From JAHEDH01 sp963745865 (GTDB lineage: Bacteria; Actinomycetota; Acidimicrobiia; Spongiisociales; ZC4RG35), in contig CAVUYZ010000002.1 of the NCBI GenBank assembly GCA_963745865.1, forward strand, positions 310,001 through 374,000: a stretch of DNA of 64,000 nucleotides, given 5' to 3'. The notes beneath the pieces were generated by a model that had not been told where the DNA came from, searched no databases, and was given only the letters and a program-made list of their open reading frames with translations. Positions 45,747 through 54,298 of this stretch are shown piece by piece. Position numbers and translations under genes: made by a program. The first letter of the stretch is position 1; each line of letters opens with the position of its first letter.

Positions 45747-46187
45747 TCAGCCGGGAAACGCGACGGGAATCCTCGGGAGGAAGTGTTGCCAGCCGGCGAG
45801 ATGCCCCGACCGTTCCTCGTCGTCATCGGGGCCGTAGTCGCCATGGTCCAGCACGATCTGCGTGTCATCGCCATCCTGGGTGAGCTGAATGGTGACGATG
45901 CGGTCCGCCAATTCGGGCGCGTGATCCCACTTCCAGGTGAAGCTCACCGCTCGGTCGGGCGTCAGCTCCAGATATCGACCGCGGAGCGTCCAGTCCATCT
46001 CTGGCCAGCCAAGCTCGATGTGACCACCCACTCGGGCGTCGACAGTCGCCGTCTCGGACCACCACATTGTGATGAGCGATGCGCTCGTGAACGCCGTGTA
46101 GGTCTGGGTTGAGGACACGCCAGTGAGAATCCCGGAGACCCTGAGCCGGGCGGGCGACGAATCAGGAGCTTCGAAGATCTCGGTCAT
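45747..46187 (-). CDS. SRPBCC/AHSA1-domain protein
   Basis: The 146 residues read as an Aha1-type START fold: AFTSASLITMWWSETATVDARVGGHIELGWPEMDWTLRGRYLEL, and FLPRI near the C-terminus. Such proteins are small ligand-binding or chaperone-like factors with no clear reaction. It converges on the PAF-AH-like gene with a 3-bp gap. Confidence 0.75.
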   Translation of the reverse strand: MTEIFEAPDSSPARLRVSGILTGVSSTQTYTAFTSASLITMWWSETATVDARVGGHIELGWPEMDWTLRGRYLELTPDRAVSFTWKWDHAPELADRIVTIQLTQDGDDTQIVLDHGDYGPDDDEERSGHLAGWQHFLPRIPVAFPG

Positions 46188-46215
46188 CCTGGCGACTCTA
46201 AGGGCTGCACACGAG

Positions 46216-46245
46216 CGGAAGCCCCGGCACGTGCCGGGGCTTCCG
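46216..46245. terminator. Palindromic terminator
   Basis: A perfect 30-bp palindrome, with arms CGGAAGCCCCGGCAC and its complement. It lies 31 bp past the 46277 gene's stop on the minus strand and 28 bp upstream of the AHSA1 start. It should end transcription of the membrane-protein gene. Confidence 0.8.
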
Positions 46246-46276
46246 TCTCTCTGAGACCCTGTCGTCTCGTCGAGGT

Positions 46277-46976
46277 CTAGACCTCGACCTTCCCGCGTTG
46301 TGCGGGCTTGGTCTCCATGAGCTTCTGGTAGTCGTCCTTGCCTGCTGTGGCCCAGACGAGGCCGGCGCCGGTCAGCAGGAACGTTCCGCCGAGGCCTGCC
46401 AGGATCGCTGCCAGTGCCAGAGCGAGCTGGAGGGCGGAGTGGGTGACGGTTCCGACACCCAGCTCACCGATCAGTCCGTGTGCGGTCCCGGTCCACGCCA
46501 TTCCGCGTGCGGGTCCCTCGAGGGGATGCATCCGGTCGAAGTCGGTCCAGTAGCGGCCGTCGACGGCGAAGTCGTAGCTGCCGGCTTCGAAGGTCTCACC
46601 GTTGTATTCGACGGGCTCGTCCAACACGACTGGTCTGGGTGCCGTGGAGGGTGTGGAAGGCGACGGTGGCCATCTGGTACATGTATTCGGTGTCGGTGTT
46701 GACCAGCGGGTCGTTGGGGTCGAGTTCGCCCATGTCGACGGGGTATGCCCAGTCGTCGACGAGCAGCGTCATGATGGCGTCTGCGCCTTCGGTGGTGCCA
46801 CGGTCGACCAACTGGCCGCTGTCGTTGTAGGAGAGTTCGACGCCTTGGGCTTCTGAGAACGCCTGGAGCGAGTCGTATCCGTCCTGGGTCATCACATAGG
46901 CGACGCCGCCGCCGGCTATGAACCCGACGCCGATCACCATCAGCACGTAGCCGAGGATCTTGAACCTGCCTGTCAT
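46277..46976 (-). pseudogene. Hypothetical membrane protein, split by one frameshift
   Basis: The first frame (46976 to ~46620) has an N-terminal helix (FKILGYVLMVIGVGFIAGGGVAYVM) and a soluble part ending YQMATVAFHTLHGTQT. The second (from ~46615) continues VLDEPVEYNGETFEAGSYDF, then two helices (LQLALALAAILAGLGGTFLLTGAGLVWATAG) and a basic tail. One base out of place in CAGTCGTGTTGG explains the split. The whole protein would be ~232 residues with three membrane segments. The family is unknown. It lies directly downstream of the ccm cluster on the same strand. Confidence 0.6.
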
Positions 46977-47123
46977 GCGAGCGACCTCCTGATCACTGTG
47001 TGGTTGACACCGCCAGCATCTCGGATGGCCGGCAGAAGTGGTACCGGTCTTTGGTCACAAGCCGACCGTCTTTTGTCCCTGTGCGGCTGGACGTGGGTGG
47101 TGGTTTGGCCCGGAGTCGGCGGC

Positions 47124-47714
47124 TCAACCCTCCGGGCGGGTTTGCACATCGCCCACGACCTGCGACCCGACCGACTCGCCCCTCCGCAAGGCGTCGATGG
47201 TCTTGCCGAGGAGGAGAGCGTTCGTCTCTCCCTGGATCTTCCCCCTGACGATCCCGTCTCGGTCGATGAAGTAGGTCTCCGGCACACCAAAGAGCCCGAA
47301 GGCGATCGCGGCGCGACTTCCCTCGTCGATCAGATACGTGGTCGACGGGCTCACACCGAGCTCGTCGAGGAAGTCGAGGGTGTCCTCCGGCTGATCCTGA
47401 TACGAGACCTGCACAAACCGCACACCCGACCCGGCGAATGCATTCGCAGTACTCACCAGGTCGCCGTGCTCGGATCGGCACCCGGGGCACCACGAAGCGA
47501 AGAAGTTGACGACCACGATCTCACCCTCGAAATCGGTCAGCGACGCCGTGCCCGACCCGTCCAGTAGCGGAAGCTCGAACCCAGGTGCAGGCTCGCCCAC
47601 CAGTGGCGACTCGACCAGATTCGGGTCGCGCCCGAACCGCGAGGAGAACACTGCGGCGAGTCCTGCCGACACGATCACGATCACGATCGCAGCGATTCTC
47701 AGCGATCGACCCAT
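47124..47714 (-). CDS. ccmG: CcmG/DsbE-type membrane-anchored thioredoxin
   Basis: The 196 residues have an N-terminal anchor (IAAIVIVIVSAGLAAVF), then a TlpA-like domain with NFFASWCPGCRSEHG (active CxxC), SYQDQPEDTLDFLDELGV and GVPETYFIDRDG (cis-Pro). It keeps CcmH and apocytochrome thiols reduced for haem attachment outside the membrane. It is the last gene of the ccm cluster. Confidence 0.87.
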   Translation of the reverse strand: MGRSLRIAAIVIVIVSAGLAAVFSSRFGRDPNLVESPLVGEPAPGFELPLLDGSGTASLTDFEGEIVVVNFFASWCPGCRSEHGDLVSTANAFAGSGVRFVQVSYQDQPEDTLDFLDELGVSPSTTYLIDEGSRAAIAFGLFGVPETYFIDRDGIVRGKIQGETNALLLGKTIDALRRGESVGSQVVGDVQTRPEG

Positions 47715-48519
47715 CAGCCGCAGCCGCTTCCACCGATGCCAGGGCCAGATCGGCCTCGACCTGCGACCTCACGTCGGCGTCGATCCCGTCGGAGGCGAGG
47801 ACGGACTCCAGCAGCGGAACCGCACCATCGGGATCGCCGACTCCGCACCACAGGACCTGAGCCTTGACGTAGACCGCCTCGATGTTGCCGGGGTCGGTGT
47901 CGATGGCCTGGTCGATCGTCTGCAGTGCCAGCTCGGTCAACCCATTGCCGACCCAGACGATCCAGGCGACCCTGGTCAGAGCGGCCGATGCCAGCCCCGG
48001 CGGCGGGTCGCTCTCGATGATCTGCTCGTAATGGGAGAACGCGTCGTTGAACTCCTGCGCCTCGAAGTATCGCTCAGCGAGGGCGAACCGCATTCTCTGG
48101 ACCTGGTCAGCGAGCTGGGGGTCGGATGACGTCTGGGCGATCACCGCCTCCATCGTCTCGTTCGATATCGCGTCGAGATCCACGTCGCCGCTGTTGGCAA
48201 TGCCCTGCAGTACGCCATCGTCGCGTTCCTGGACGAAGGATCCGACGAGGCCCACCGCTGCGGCGAGTCCCACGGCCAGGATCGCAGCGCCGATCAGCAA
48301 TCTCGGCCGAGATCGGCTCGTCGCATCGGGCTCGGCCGCGATGAGGTTCGCAAGCCCGGATTCGGCTTCCGTCAGATCCTTCGCATACATCGATCGGAGT
48401 CTCCGACCGGTCTCCTCGTCGATCTCGCCCGCAGCCAGTTGTGCGTCGAGCTCATCGAGGTCGCGTCGTGCCTGTTCGGCTGTCTCGGCGAGGCGGTGTT
48501 GTTCCAGCGTGGGGTTCAT
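47521..48519 (-). CDS. CcmI/CycH-like TPR protein
   Basis: An N-terminal cytoplasmic coiled coil (EQARRDLDELDAQLAAGEID, as in CcmI) precedes one TM helix (LLIGAAILAVGLAAAVGLVGSF) and TPR repeats (ALAERYFEAQEFNDAFSHYEQII, LALQTIDQAIDTDPGNIEAVYVKAQVLW, AVPLLESVLASDGID). CcmI holds apocytochrome for haem ligation. The frame stays open to 47521, but after about 47715 the residues turn Arg-rich and overlap ccmG by 194 nt. The natural end is therefore probably near 47712, and a one-base shift is likely there. Confidence 0.78.
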   Translation of the reverse strand: MNPTLEQHRLAETAEQARRDLDELDAQLAAGEIDEETGRRLRSMYAKDLTEAESGLANLIAAEPDATSRSRPRLLIGAAILAVGLAAAVGLVGSFVQERDDGVLQGIANSGDVDLDAISNETMEAVIAQTSSDPQLADQVQRMRFALAERYFEAQEFNDAFSHYEQIIESDPPPGLASAALTRVAWIVWVGNGLTELALQTIDQAIDTDPGNIEAVYVKAQVLWCGVGDPDGAVPLLESVLASDGIDADVRSQVEADLALASVEAAAADGSIAENRCDRDRDRVGRTRRSVLLAVRARPESGRVATGGRACTWVRASATGRVGHGVADRFRG

Positions 48520-48947
48520 CGCTCTGGGCCTCCGCTCGGAGCCGGCTTCGGCTCTTCGGGAGAGCTGCGGCGCAATTCCTTGACGGCGAGGACGATGCCG
48601 CCGACGAGGACCGTCGTCGGGACGAGCCAGAGAGCGAGCGTCTCGCCGTTGAGCTCCGGATCGAGGCGCTGGGAGTCGGTGTAGGAGGCCAGGAGATTGC
48701 TGATGATCTGCTCGTCGCTGAGTCCGGCGTCGATCTGCTCATCGACGACGCTCATCATGTCCTGAGCGAGCGGCGCCGGGGAGTCTGCAATGGATTCGCC
48801 GTTGCAGACCGGGCATCTCACCAGCGAGCCGATTCGCTCGGCTCGATCCTGCAGCGGGGGATCGGCGGTGACGAGCGCCACCGTGACGAACCCGGCGAGC
48901 AGAACCGTCGCGGCCAGCGACAGGCGCTGGCGAATCCGGTCAGACAC
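48516..48947 (-). CDS. ccmH: CcmH/CycL-type cytochrome c maturation thiol protein
   Basis: The 143 residues include a signal/anchor helix, then LVRCPVCNGESIADSPAPLAQDM with the reductant CxxC, a three-helix domain (EQIISNLLASYTDSQRLDP) and a C-terminal TM helix. It reduces the apocytochrome CxxCH. It overlaps ccmF by 8 nt and the TPR gene by 4 nt. Confidence 0.9.
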   Translation of the reverse strand: MSDRIRQRLSLAATVLLAGFVTVALVTADPPLQDRAERIGSLVRCPVCNGESIADSPAPLAQDMMSVVDEQIDAGLSDEQIISNLLASYTDSQRLDPELNGETLALWLVPTTVLVGGIVLAVKELRRSSPEEPKPAPSGGPER

Positions 48948-50973
48948 CGACCGCCTCCGGCCGTCTCGCTCCGGCAGCTCGCCGTGATCTCATCGACATG
49001 AAGCCTCCGCCCACCGTGATCAACCCACCGAGCCAGACCAGCCACTGCAGCGGGGAGGAGTCGAGTTGAAGCACGATCCCGGTTGGATCGAGTCGACGGA
49101 GCGTCAGGTAGACATCTCCGGAGAGATCGCTGTACACCTCGGGCGTGCCCACGAGTTGGCCGAAGTTCGGGTACTCGTTGAAGCGCGGCCGCAGCTCGGT
49201 GACGAACTGCCCATCGGAGGAGAGTTCGATGGTGGCGCCCTGGACCCGGCGATTCGGCTCGGAATACACGAAGGGGGTCAGATAGGTCACGTCATAGCCA
49301 TCGAAGCTCACCGAGTCGCCTGGCGCCAGCGTGACCTCGTTGTGGACGGAGAGGAGCGTTGCACTTGCGATCCCGATTGCCAGCACCGCGACTCCGGCAT
49401 GGCTCACCTGGCCCCCCCAATATCCCTGGTCGCGTGCCACGAGCCCGCGGATCTCGCCCCACAGGGTCGAATCCTTCACCCGGGCCGCCTGCATTCCCTG
49501 GGCGACGAGGTGGCGGACGATGACAGCGATCACGAACACCGCGAGCATCACGGTGAGCACGACGAGGCTCACTCTGGTTGTCGTGAGGATGACGATGGCC
49601 CCCGCGGCGAGCGCGATCTGAAGCGGGAGGTGGATCCGTTTCCACACCAATTCGGGCCGTGCGACCCGCCACGGCATCACTGGGCCGATCCCCATACCGA
49701 GGAGCAGGGCAAATGACAGTGGGACCGCCAGGCGGTTGTAGAAGGGCTCGCCGACCCGAACGACGTCCCCGGTGAACGCCTCGAGGATCAGCGGATAGAC
49801 GGTTCCGACCAGGACCACGAAGGCGTACACGGTGAGGACGAGGTTGTTGTAGAGGAAGGCGCCTTCGCGGCTCGAGAGGGACTCCATCCTCGATGGCTGG
49901 GCGACGGCCGGCGCACGGATCGCAAACAACGTGAACGAGCCCACCAGCACGGCGACCAGGAATCCGAGGAGCACCGGTCCGATCGCCGACTGGGTGAAGG
50001 AGTGCACCGAGGCAATCGTTCCGGACCTGGTCAGGAACGTTCCGAGGATCGTGAGGGCGAACATCCCGATCACGAGGACGAAGTTCCACGCCTGGAGCAT
50101 GCTTCTGCGCTGTTGCACGATCGCCGAGTGGAGGAATGCGGTAGCGAGGAGCCACGGCAACAGGGATGCGTTCTCGACGGGGTCCCATGCCCAGTATCCG
50201 CCCCACGAGAGCACGGCGTACGCCCACCATCCGCCGAGGACGATGCCGAGTGTGAGGAAGGACCAGGCGACGAGAGTCCACCGCTTCGAGCGGCGGAGCC
50301 ATTCCGATCCCGGGAGACTGATCCCAAGCGCAGACATGGCGAATGCGAAGGGAACCGTCAGCCCGATGTAGCCGATGTAGAGCATCGGGGGATGCACGGC
50401 CATGAGGATGTGGTTCTGGAGAAGGGCGTTCGGGCCGTTGCCGTCTGCGGGAGCGACGGCGCCCAACAGTGGGATCGGACTCGATGCCGAGCACACTTGT
50501 TGACCGGGTCCGCCGAGCGCCGTGCATGTCTCGAACGGGTTCGACACCGTGAGCATCATCGAGAAGAAGAACAGGGCGACGATCGCCATCACCGCAAGCG
50601 CTCCCGTGCCGAGCCGGTCTCGGGTCCGCTCGTGGGCTCGGAAGACGAACCAGGTGAACACTGACAAGATCAGACACCACAGGACGATCGAGCCTTCGAG
50701 TGCCGCCCATGCCGACGCCACGTTGAACGGGAACGGGGTGGTGACCGAATGGTGGTTGGCGACGTACGAGACACTGAAGTCGTTGAACAGGATGGCCGCC
50801 TCGAGGACCGCCATACCCGCGAGGCCGGCACCGAGAACCCCGACCGCGGCAGGCCGGAGATCGGCGGTTGTGGCTGTGGCGTCGTCGGCGGTTGCCCGGA
50901 TCGCCTTGACCGCAAGTGTTGCGGAAGCGACGACACCGCCGATGATGGCGAGAGTCCCCAGGAGGGAGAACAC
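48940..50973 (-). CDS. ccmF: CcmF haem lyase component
   Basis: A 677-residue protein with about 13-15 membrane helices. The tryptophan-rich WWD motif is WGGYWAWDPVENASLLPWL; nearby are VHPPMLYIGYIG and FLTRSGTIASVHSF with conserved His. It takes haem from holo-CcmE and ligates it to cytochrome c. The length matches CcmF. Confidence 0.95.
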   Translation of the reverse strand: MFSLLGTLAIIGGVVASATLAVKAIRATADDATATTADLRPAAVGVLGAGLAGMAVLEAAILFNDFSVSYVANHHSVTTPFPFNVASAWAALEGSIVLWCLILSVFTWFVFRAHERTRDRLGTGALAVMAIVALFFFSMMLTVSNPFETCTALGGPGQQVCSASSPIPLLGAVAPADGNGPNALLQNHILMAVHPPMLYIGYIGLTVPFAFAMSALGISLPGSEWLRRSKRWTLVAWSFLTLGIVLGGWWAYAVLSWGGYWAWDPVENASLLPWLLATAFLHSAIVQQRRSMLQAWNFVLVIGMFALTILGTFLTRSGTIASVHSFTQSAIGPVLLGFLVAVLVGSFTLFAIRAPAVAQPSRMESLSSREGAFLYNNLVLTVYAFVVLVGTVYPLILEAFTGDVVRVGEPFYNRLAVPLSFALLLGMGIGPVMPWRVARPELVWKRIHLPLQIALAAGAIVILTTTRVSLVVLTVMLAVFVIAVIVRHLVAQGMQAARVKDSTLWGEIRGLVARDQGYWGGQVSHAGVAVLAIGIASATLLSVHNEVTLAPGDSVSFDGYDVTYLTPFVYSEPNRRVQGATIELSSDGQFVTELRPRFNEYPNFGQLVGTPEVYSDLSGDVYLTLRRLDPTGIVLQLDSSPLQWLVWLGGLITVGGGFMSMRSRRAAGARRPEAVGV

Positions 50974-50974
50974 C

Positions 50975-51370
50975 TCAGCGCTCCACGTCGGAGCCGGTCT
51001 CCGGTGCCTCGTACTCGGCTTCGTGTCGGATCACCGCATCGTCGGCGACGAACACCGGCCCCTCGAAAGCGCCCTCCAGGAGCACCTCGACGTCCTCCTG
51101 AAACAGCGGTGGAGGAGTGCCGGTCAGCCGGACATCGACGGTCTCGATTCCATCGGAGATCTGGAAGGTCGATGCCTCGAGGGTGTTCTCGAGCGTTCCA
51201 TGGATCACCGTTCCGGCGAGGCGAAACCGGACGCCGTCGGCGATCTCGGTGTGGTCCACCTCGGAGGTGTATCGGTAGTACTCGAAGTCGGCCGAGGCCG
51301 ACCGCACCAGAAAGAATGTTGCGACAGCGATGCCGAGCACGGCGGGGATCACGAACTTCAGGTTGCGCAT
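50975..51370 (-). CDS. ccmE: CcmE haem chaperone
   Basis: The 131 residues comprise an N-terminal membrane anchor (FVIPAVLGIAVATFFLV) and a periplasmic-type OB fold (RFRLAGTVIHGTLE, VDVRLTGTPPPLFQEDVEVLLEGAF). The haem-binding HxxxY is present as HEAEY near the C-terminus. It carries haem covalently to CcmF. It is separated by one base from both ccmF and ccmD. Confidence 0.93.
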   Translation of the reverse strand: MRNLKFVIPAVLGIAVATFFLVRSASADFEYYRYTSEVDHTEIADGVRFRLAGTVIHGTLENTLEASTFQISDGIETVDVRLTGTPPPLFQEDVEVLLEGAFEGPVFVADDAVIRHEAEYEAPETGSDVER

Positions 51371-51371
51371 G

Positions 51372-51479
51372 TCAAGCCCCGCGCCTGGCGCGACGGATCC
51401 GAATCACGAGGGATACGGCGTAGCCGATGATGAGGCCGTAGGTGGCGATGTAGGAGCCGAGCACGAAGGGATCGCTCAT
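51372..51479 (-). CDS. ccmD: CcmD, small haem-export subunit
   Basis: A 35-residue protein with one TM helix (GSYIATYGLIIGYAVSLVI) and a basic cytoplasmic tail RIRRARRGA. The size, topology and position between ccmC and ccmE identify CcmD, which helps release holo-CcmE from CcmABC. Its ATG overlaps the ccmC stop by 4 nt. Confidence 0.88.
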   Translation of the reverse strand: MSDPFVLGSYIATYGLIIGYAVSLVIRIRRARRGA

Positions 51480-52183
51480 GTGATCTCATCCAGTTTCGGT
51501 TCGGTGATCGCTGCGCCGGCGGTGAGTCCCTCTGCGATGGTGTTCTCATCTTGAAGCTGAGACAAGCGAACCCGTTCGACCAACATCGCGACGTACATGA
51601 CGGTGAAGGCGGCGATTCCGCCGAGGAGCGCTGCCACCATCGAGCCGTCCATGTTGATCCCGTCAGGGCGGACGGTGAGCCCTTGATGGAGCGTCCGCCA
51701 CAGGGTCACCGAGAAGTAGACGAGCGGCACCTGCACGACGGCGATCAAACCGAGGATCGCAGACCGGCGCGCTCTCGTCACCGGATCGGGGGTTGCGCGC
51801 CGCAGTGCCAGATATCCGAGATAGACGAAGAGCATCAGGGCGGTGGATGCCATTCGGGCGTCGCCCCAATCCCAATACGTTCCCCACACCGGCTCACCCC
51901 AGATCGCCCCGGTGAGGATCGCCAACGCGGTGAACAGCACGCCGATCTCGGCTGAGGCCTCGGCGATTCGATCCCAGACGATGGTCCGTCGCCACAACCA
52001 GATCGCCGAGCCGAGTGCGGTGACGCCGAACGCCAGGAACGCGAGCCATGAGGACGGAACGTGCACGTACATGATCCGGACGAAATCACCCTGGAAGACG
52101 TCCGGGGAGGAGACGAGCGCCAGATAGAGGGCAGTGCCGACAGCAATCACCGAGAGCGTGGGAAGGATCGCTCGTTTGGTCAT
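51476..52183 (-). CDS. ccmC: CcmC haem exporter/handling protein
   Basis: The 235 residues contain six helices. The WWD motif is GEPVWGTYWDWGDARMAS, and the two flanking His are in VHVPSSWLAF and LHQG. CcmC loads haem on CcmE. ATG 52183 overlaps the ccmB stop by 4 nt; longer in-frame starts are unlikely. Confidence 0.93.
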   Translation of the reverse strand: MTKRAILPTLSVIAVGTALYLALVSSPDVFQGDFVRIMYVHVPSSWLAFLAFGVTALGSAIWLWRRTIVWDRIAEASAEIGVLFTALAILTGAIWGEPVWGTYWDWGDARMASTALMLFVYLGYLALRRATPDPVTRARRSAILGLIAVVQVPLVYFSVTLWRTLHQGLTVRPDGINMDGSMVAALLGGIAAFTVMYVAMLVERVRLSQLQDENTIAEGLTAGAAITEPKLDEIT

Positions 52184-52854
52184 GTGGTGGCCTCTTCGAG
52201 TGCGGGAGCGGTCAGTACGCCGGTGACCGCCAACGAGAGAATCGTCACGGTCAGCAACAGTGTCCACTGCATGGTACTTCGGCCTCCGATTACCGATTCA
52301 ACCGCCTGGCTGGCACCGATCAGTAGGGGGACAGACAGGGGCGCCACCAGGAGGGGAGCGAGTGTGGAGCGGGTCCGCAACCCGACTGTGACGTCCCCCG
52401 CGAGCGTGGCGAGCATCGAGATCCCGGCCGAGAAGGCCACGATCGTGGCGAGGGCCGGTACGACGCCCGGCAGGTTCTCGGGGTCGTAGAACAACACGAT
52501 CAGAGGTGCCATCACGACGAGGACTGCCGTCATCAGGAGGGATGCAGCGAACGCGCGGCCGGCAAATCTGGCGGCCGGGTCAACGCCGAGGAGTGCGAGG
52601 GTGCGGCGCTGGGATGTCGTCTCGGTGGCGGTCTGACGGAGCGAGACCTGCATGCCGAAGAGCAACCCGACCAACCAGAACACCGGATATGCGAGTTGGT
52701 CGAGCCTCGTTGCCAGAGCGTCGGTCGCCAGCGGGACGACGAACACTGCAACCGCCGCGAATGGGAGAACGACGCCGAGCACCTCGGCGCCGCGGGACTC
52801 GATCATGAGATCACGACGGGCGATGGCCCACGCCTGTGCCCAGAACCTGCTCAT
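52180..52854 (-). CDS. ccmB: CcmB, ABC transporter permease
   Basis: A 224-residue six-helix permease. It begins FWAQAWAIARRDLMIESRG, a typical CcmB start, and continues VFWLVGLLFGMQVSLRQT. With CcmA it uses ATP to release holo-CcmE. It overlaps both neighbours by 4 nt. Confidence 0.92.
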   Translation of the reverse strand: MSRFWAQAWAIARRDLMIESRGAEVLGVVLPFAAVAVFVVPLATDALATRLDQLAYPVFWLVGLLFGMQVSLRQTATETTSQRRTLALLGVDPAARFAGRAFAASLLMTAVLVVMAPLIVLFYDPENLPGVVPALATIVAFSAGISMLATLAGDVTVGLRTRSTLAPLLVAPLSVPLLIGASQAVESVIGGRSTMQWTLLLTVTILSLAVTGVLTAPALEEATT

Positions 52855-53489
52855 TGGATGCGCCCATCGGTGACCGTGACGATCCGGTCGACCCGGTCGG
52901 TGAGAACGGCGGCGTCGTGCGACACGACGACTGCCGCTCCGCCGGCATTGCAGGTCAGATCGATGAGGCGACCCACGATGTCACGAGCGCTACGGTCGAG
53001 GCCGGCGTGTGCCTCGTCGAGCAGGATCAGATCGGGTCTCGTCATCAACAGCCGGGCGAGATCGGTTCGTCGCAGCATGCCGTTCGACGCTTCGGAGGCC
53101 TTCCGGTTCGCCGCCCCGCCGAGTCCGACGACCTCGAGCACCTGTCGCGATGACATCGTGACCGAGCCAGCGAGCCGTTCAACCAGGTCCAGGTTCTCGG
53201 CGAGCGTCAGCTCCTGGTAGAGGCCCGGATCGTGGCCGGCCATCCCGATGCGTGGCCGGACCAGCCTGATGTCCCGACTACCCAAGGGCATCCCGAACAC
53301 GGTTCCCGATCCCTCGGACGGCCGGAGGACGGTTGCGACGATGTCCAGCAAAGTCGTCTTGCCGGCTCCGTTCGGACCTGTGACTCCGAGAGCTGTCCCA
53401 GGGTCGATGTCGATGTCGATACCGGTGAGCACCCTCGTGGTGCCGAACCTGACACCGATGCCACGGAGCGAGACGATGGGGGAGGACAC
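52851..53489 (-). CDS. ccmA: CcmA, ABC ATPase
   Basis: A 212-residue ABC ATPase with Walker A GPNGAGKTT, a degenerate signature (SNGMLRRTDLARLL instead of LSGGQ), Walker B LILLDEAHAGLD, and VVSHD. GTG 53489 is chosen because upstream codons lie in the divergent promoter. The altered signature may mean weak or regulated ATPase activity. It heads the leftward ccm cluster. Confidence 0.9.
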   Translation of the reverse strand: MSSPIVSLRGIGVRFGTTRVLTGIDIDIDPGTALGVTGPNGAGKTTLLDIVATVLRPSEGSGTVFGMPLGSRDIRLVRPRIGMAGHDPGLYQELTLAENLDLVERLAGSVTMSSRQVLEVVGLGGAANRKASEASNGMLRRTDLARLLMTRPDLILLDEAHAGLDRSARDIVGRLIDLTCNAGGAAVVVSHDAAVLTDRVDRIVTVTDGRIQ

Positions 53490-53608
53490 GAGGTTCGAGA
53501 GTGTACGACTGCGCGGCGCGGAGTCCTGAATGGCACGGTTGGAACAATTCGGGAAACTCTCGAAGCGGACGACCGGCCACGAGCTCTGTCTGCCGTACAT
53601 TGTTCTCT

Positions 53609-54298
53609 ATGAGGTCCCAACGCGTGCTCGTCGTCGATGATGAGCCAACTGTCAGAGAGGTCGTTGTTGCGTATCTGACCAACGAGGGATACCGGGTCAA
53701 CGATGTCGCCAGCGTTGAGGACGCCAGACGCCTGCTCGACGAGAGTGACCACGATCTCGTGATCCTCGATGTGATGCTCCCGGCCGAGTCGGGGCTCGAT
53801 CTGCTCGCACATCTCAGAACGCATGGCACGACACCGGTGATCATGCTGACGTCGCGGGCCGAGGAGACCGATCGCATCCTCGGCCTCGAGCTCGGAGCCG
53901 ATGACTACGTGACGAAGCCGTTCTCGCCCCGAGAGCTCGTGGCCCGGGTCCGTTCCGTGCTACGCCGATCCGATCCCCAGCAGCAGCTCGACGTCGAGCG
54001 CATCGAATACGACGACCTCACCATCGACCCCGGAACGCGAGAGGTCGTGGCGCATGGGCGGGAGGCGGAGCTCACGGCGAAGGAATTCGACCTCCTCCAC
54101 TATCTCGCAGCCAACCCTCGGCAGGTGTTCAGCAGAAACCAGTTACTCGAGCACGTGTGGGACTCGTCGGCGGAATGGCAGGATCCGGCCACCGTGACCG
54201 TTCACATCAGACGGATCAGAGCCAAGATCGAGCCAGACCCACGCGAGCCCCGTTGGGTCACCACCGTCTGGGGCGTCGGATACCGGTTCGAGCCATGA
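53609..54298 (+). CDS. OmpR/PhoB-family response regulator
   Basis: The 229 residues comprise a receiver with VVDDEP, phospho-acceptor Asp in LVILDVMLP (~52), LTSRAEE and GADDYVTKPFSPREL. A winged-helix Trans_Reg_C domain follows (LTAKEFDLLHYLAANPRQVFSRNQLL, HIRRIRAKIEPDPREPRWVTTVWGVGYRF). It is paired with the kinase that follows (ATGA overlap). It is divergent from ccmA, with a 119-bp shared promoter region, so ccm control by this pair is possible. Confidence 0.93.
   Translation: MRSQRVLVVDDEPTVREVVVAYLTNEGYRVNDVASVEDARRLLDESDHDLVILDVMLPAESGLDLLAHLRTHGTTPVIMLTSRAEETDRILGLELGADDYVTKPFSPRELVARVRSVLRRSDPQQQLDVERIEYDDLTIDPGTREVVAHGREAELTAKEFDLLHYLAANPRQVFSRNQLLEHVWDSSAEWQDPATVTVHIRRIRAKIEPDPREPRWVTTVWGVGYRFEP

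Noticed and set aside
47521..47711. The last ~64 codons of the TPR (CcmI-like) frame as genuine protein
   Set aside because: They overlap ccmG, turn Arg-rich with no TPR pattern, and follow the point where a stop would overlap the ccmG start; probably out of frame.
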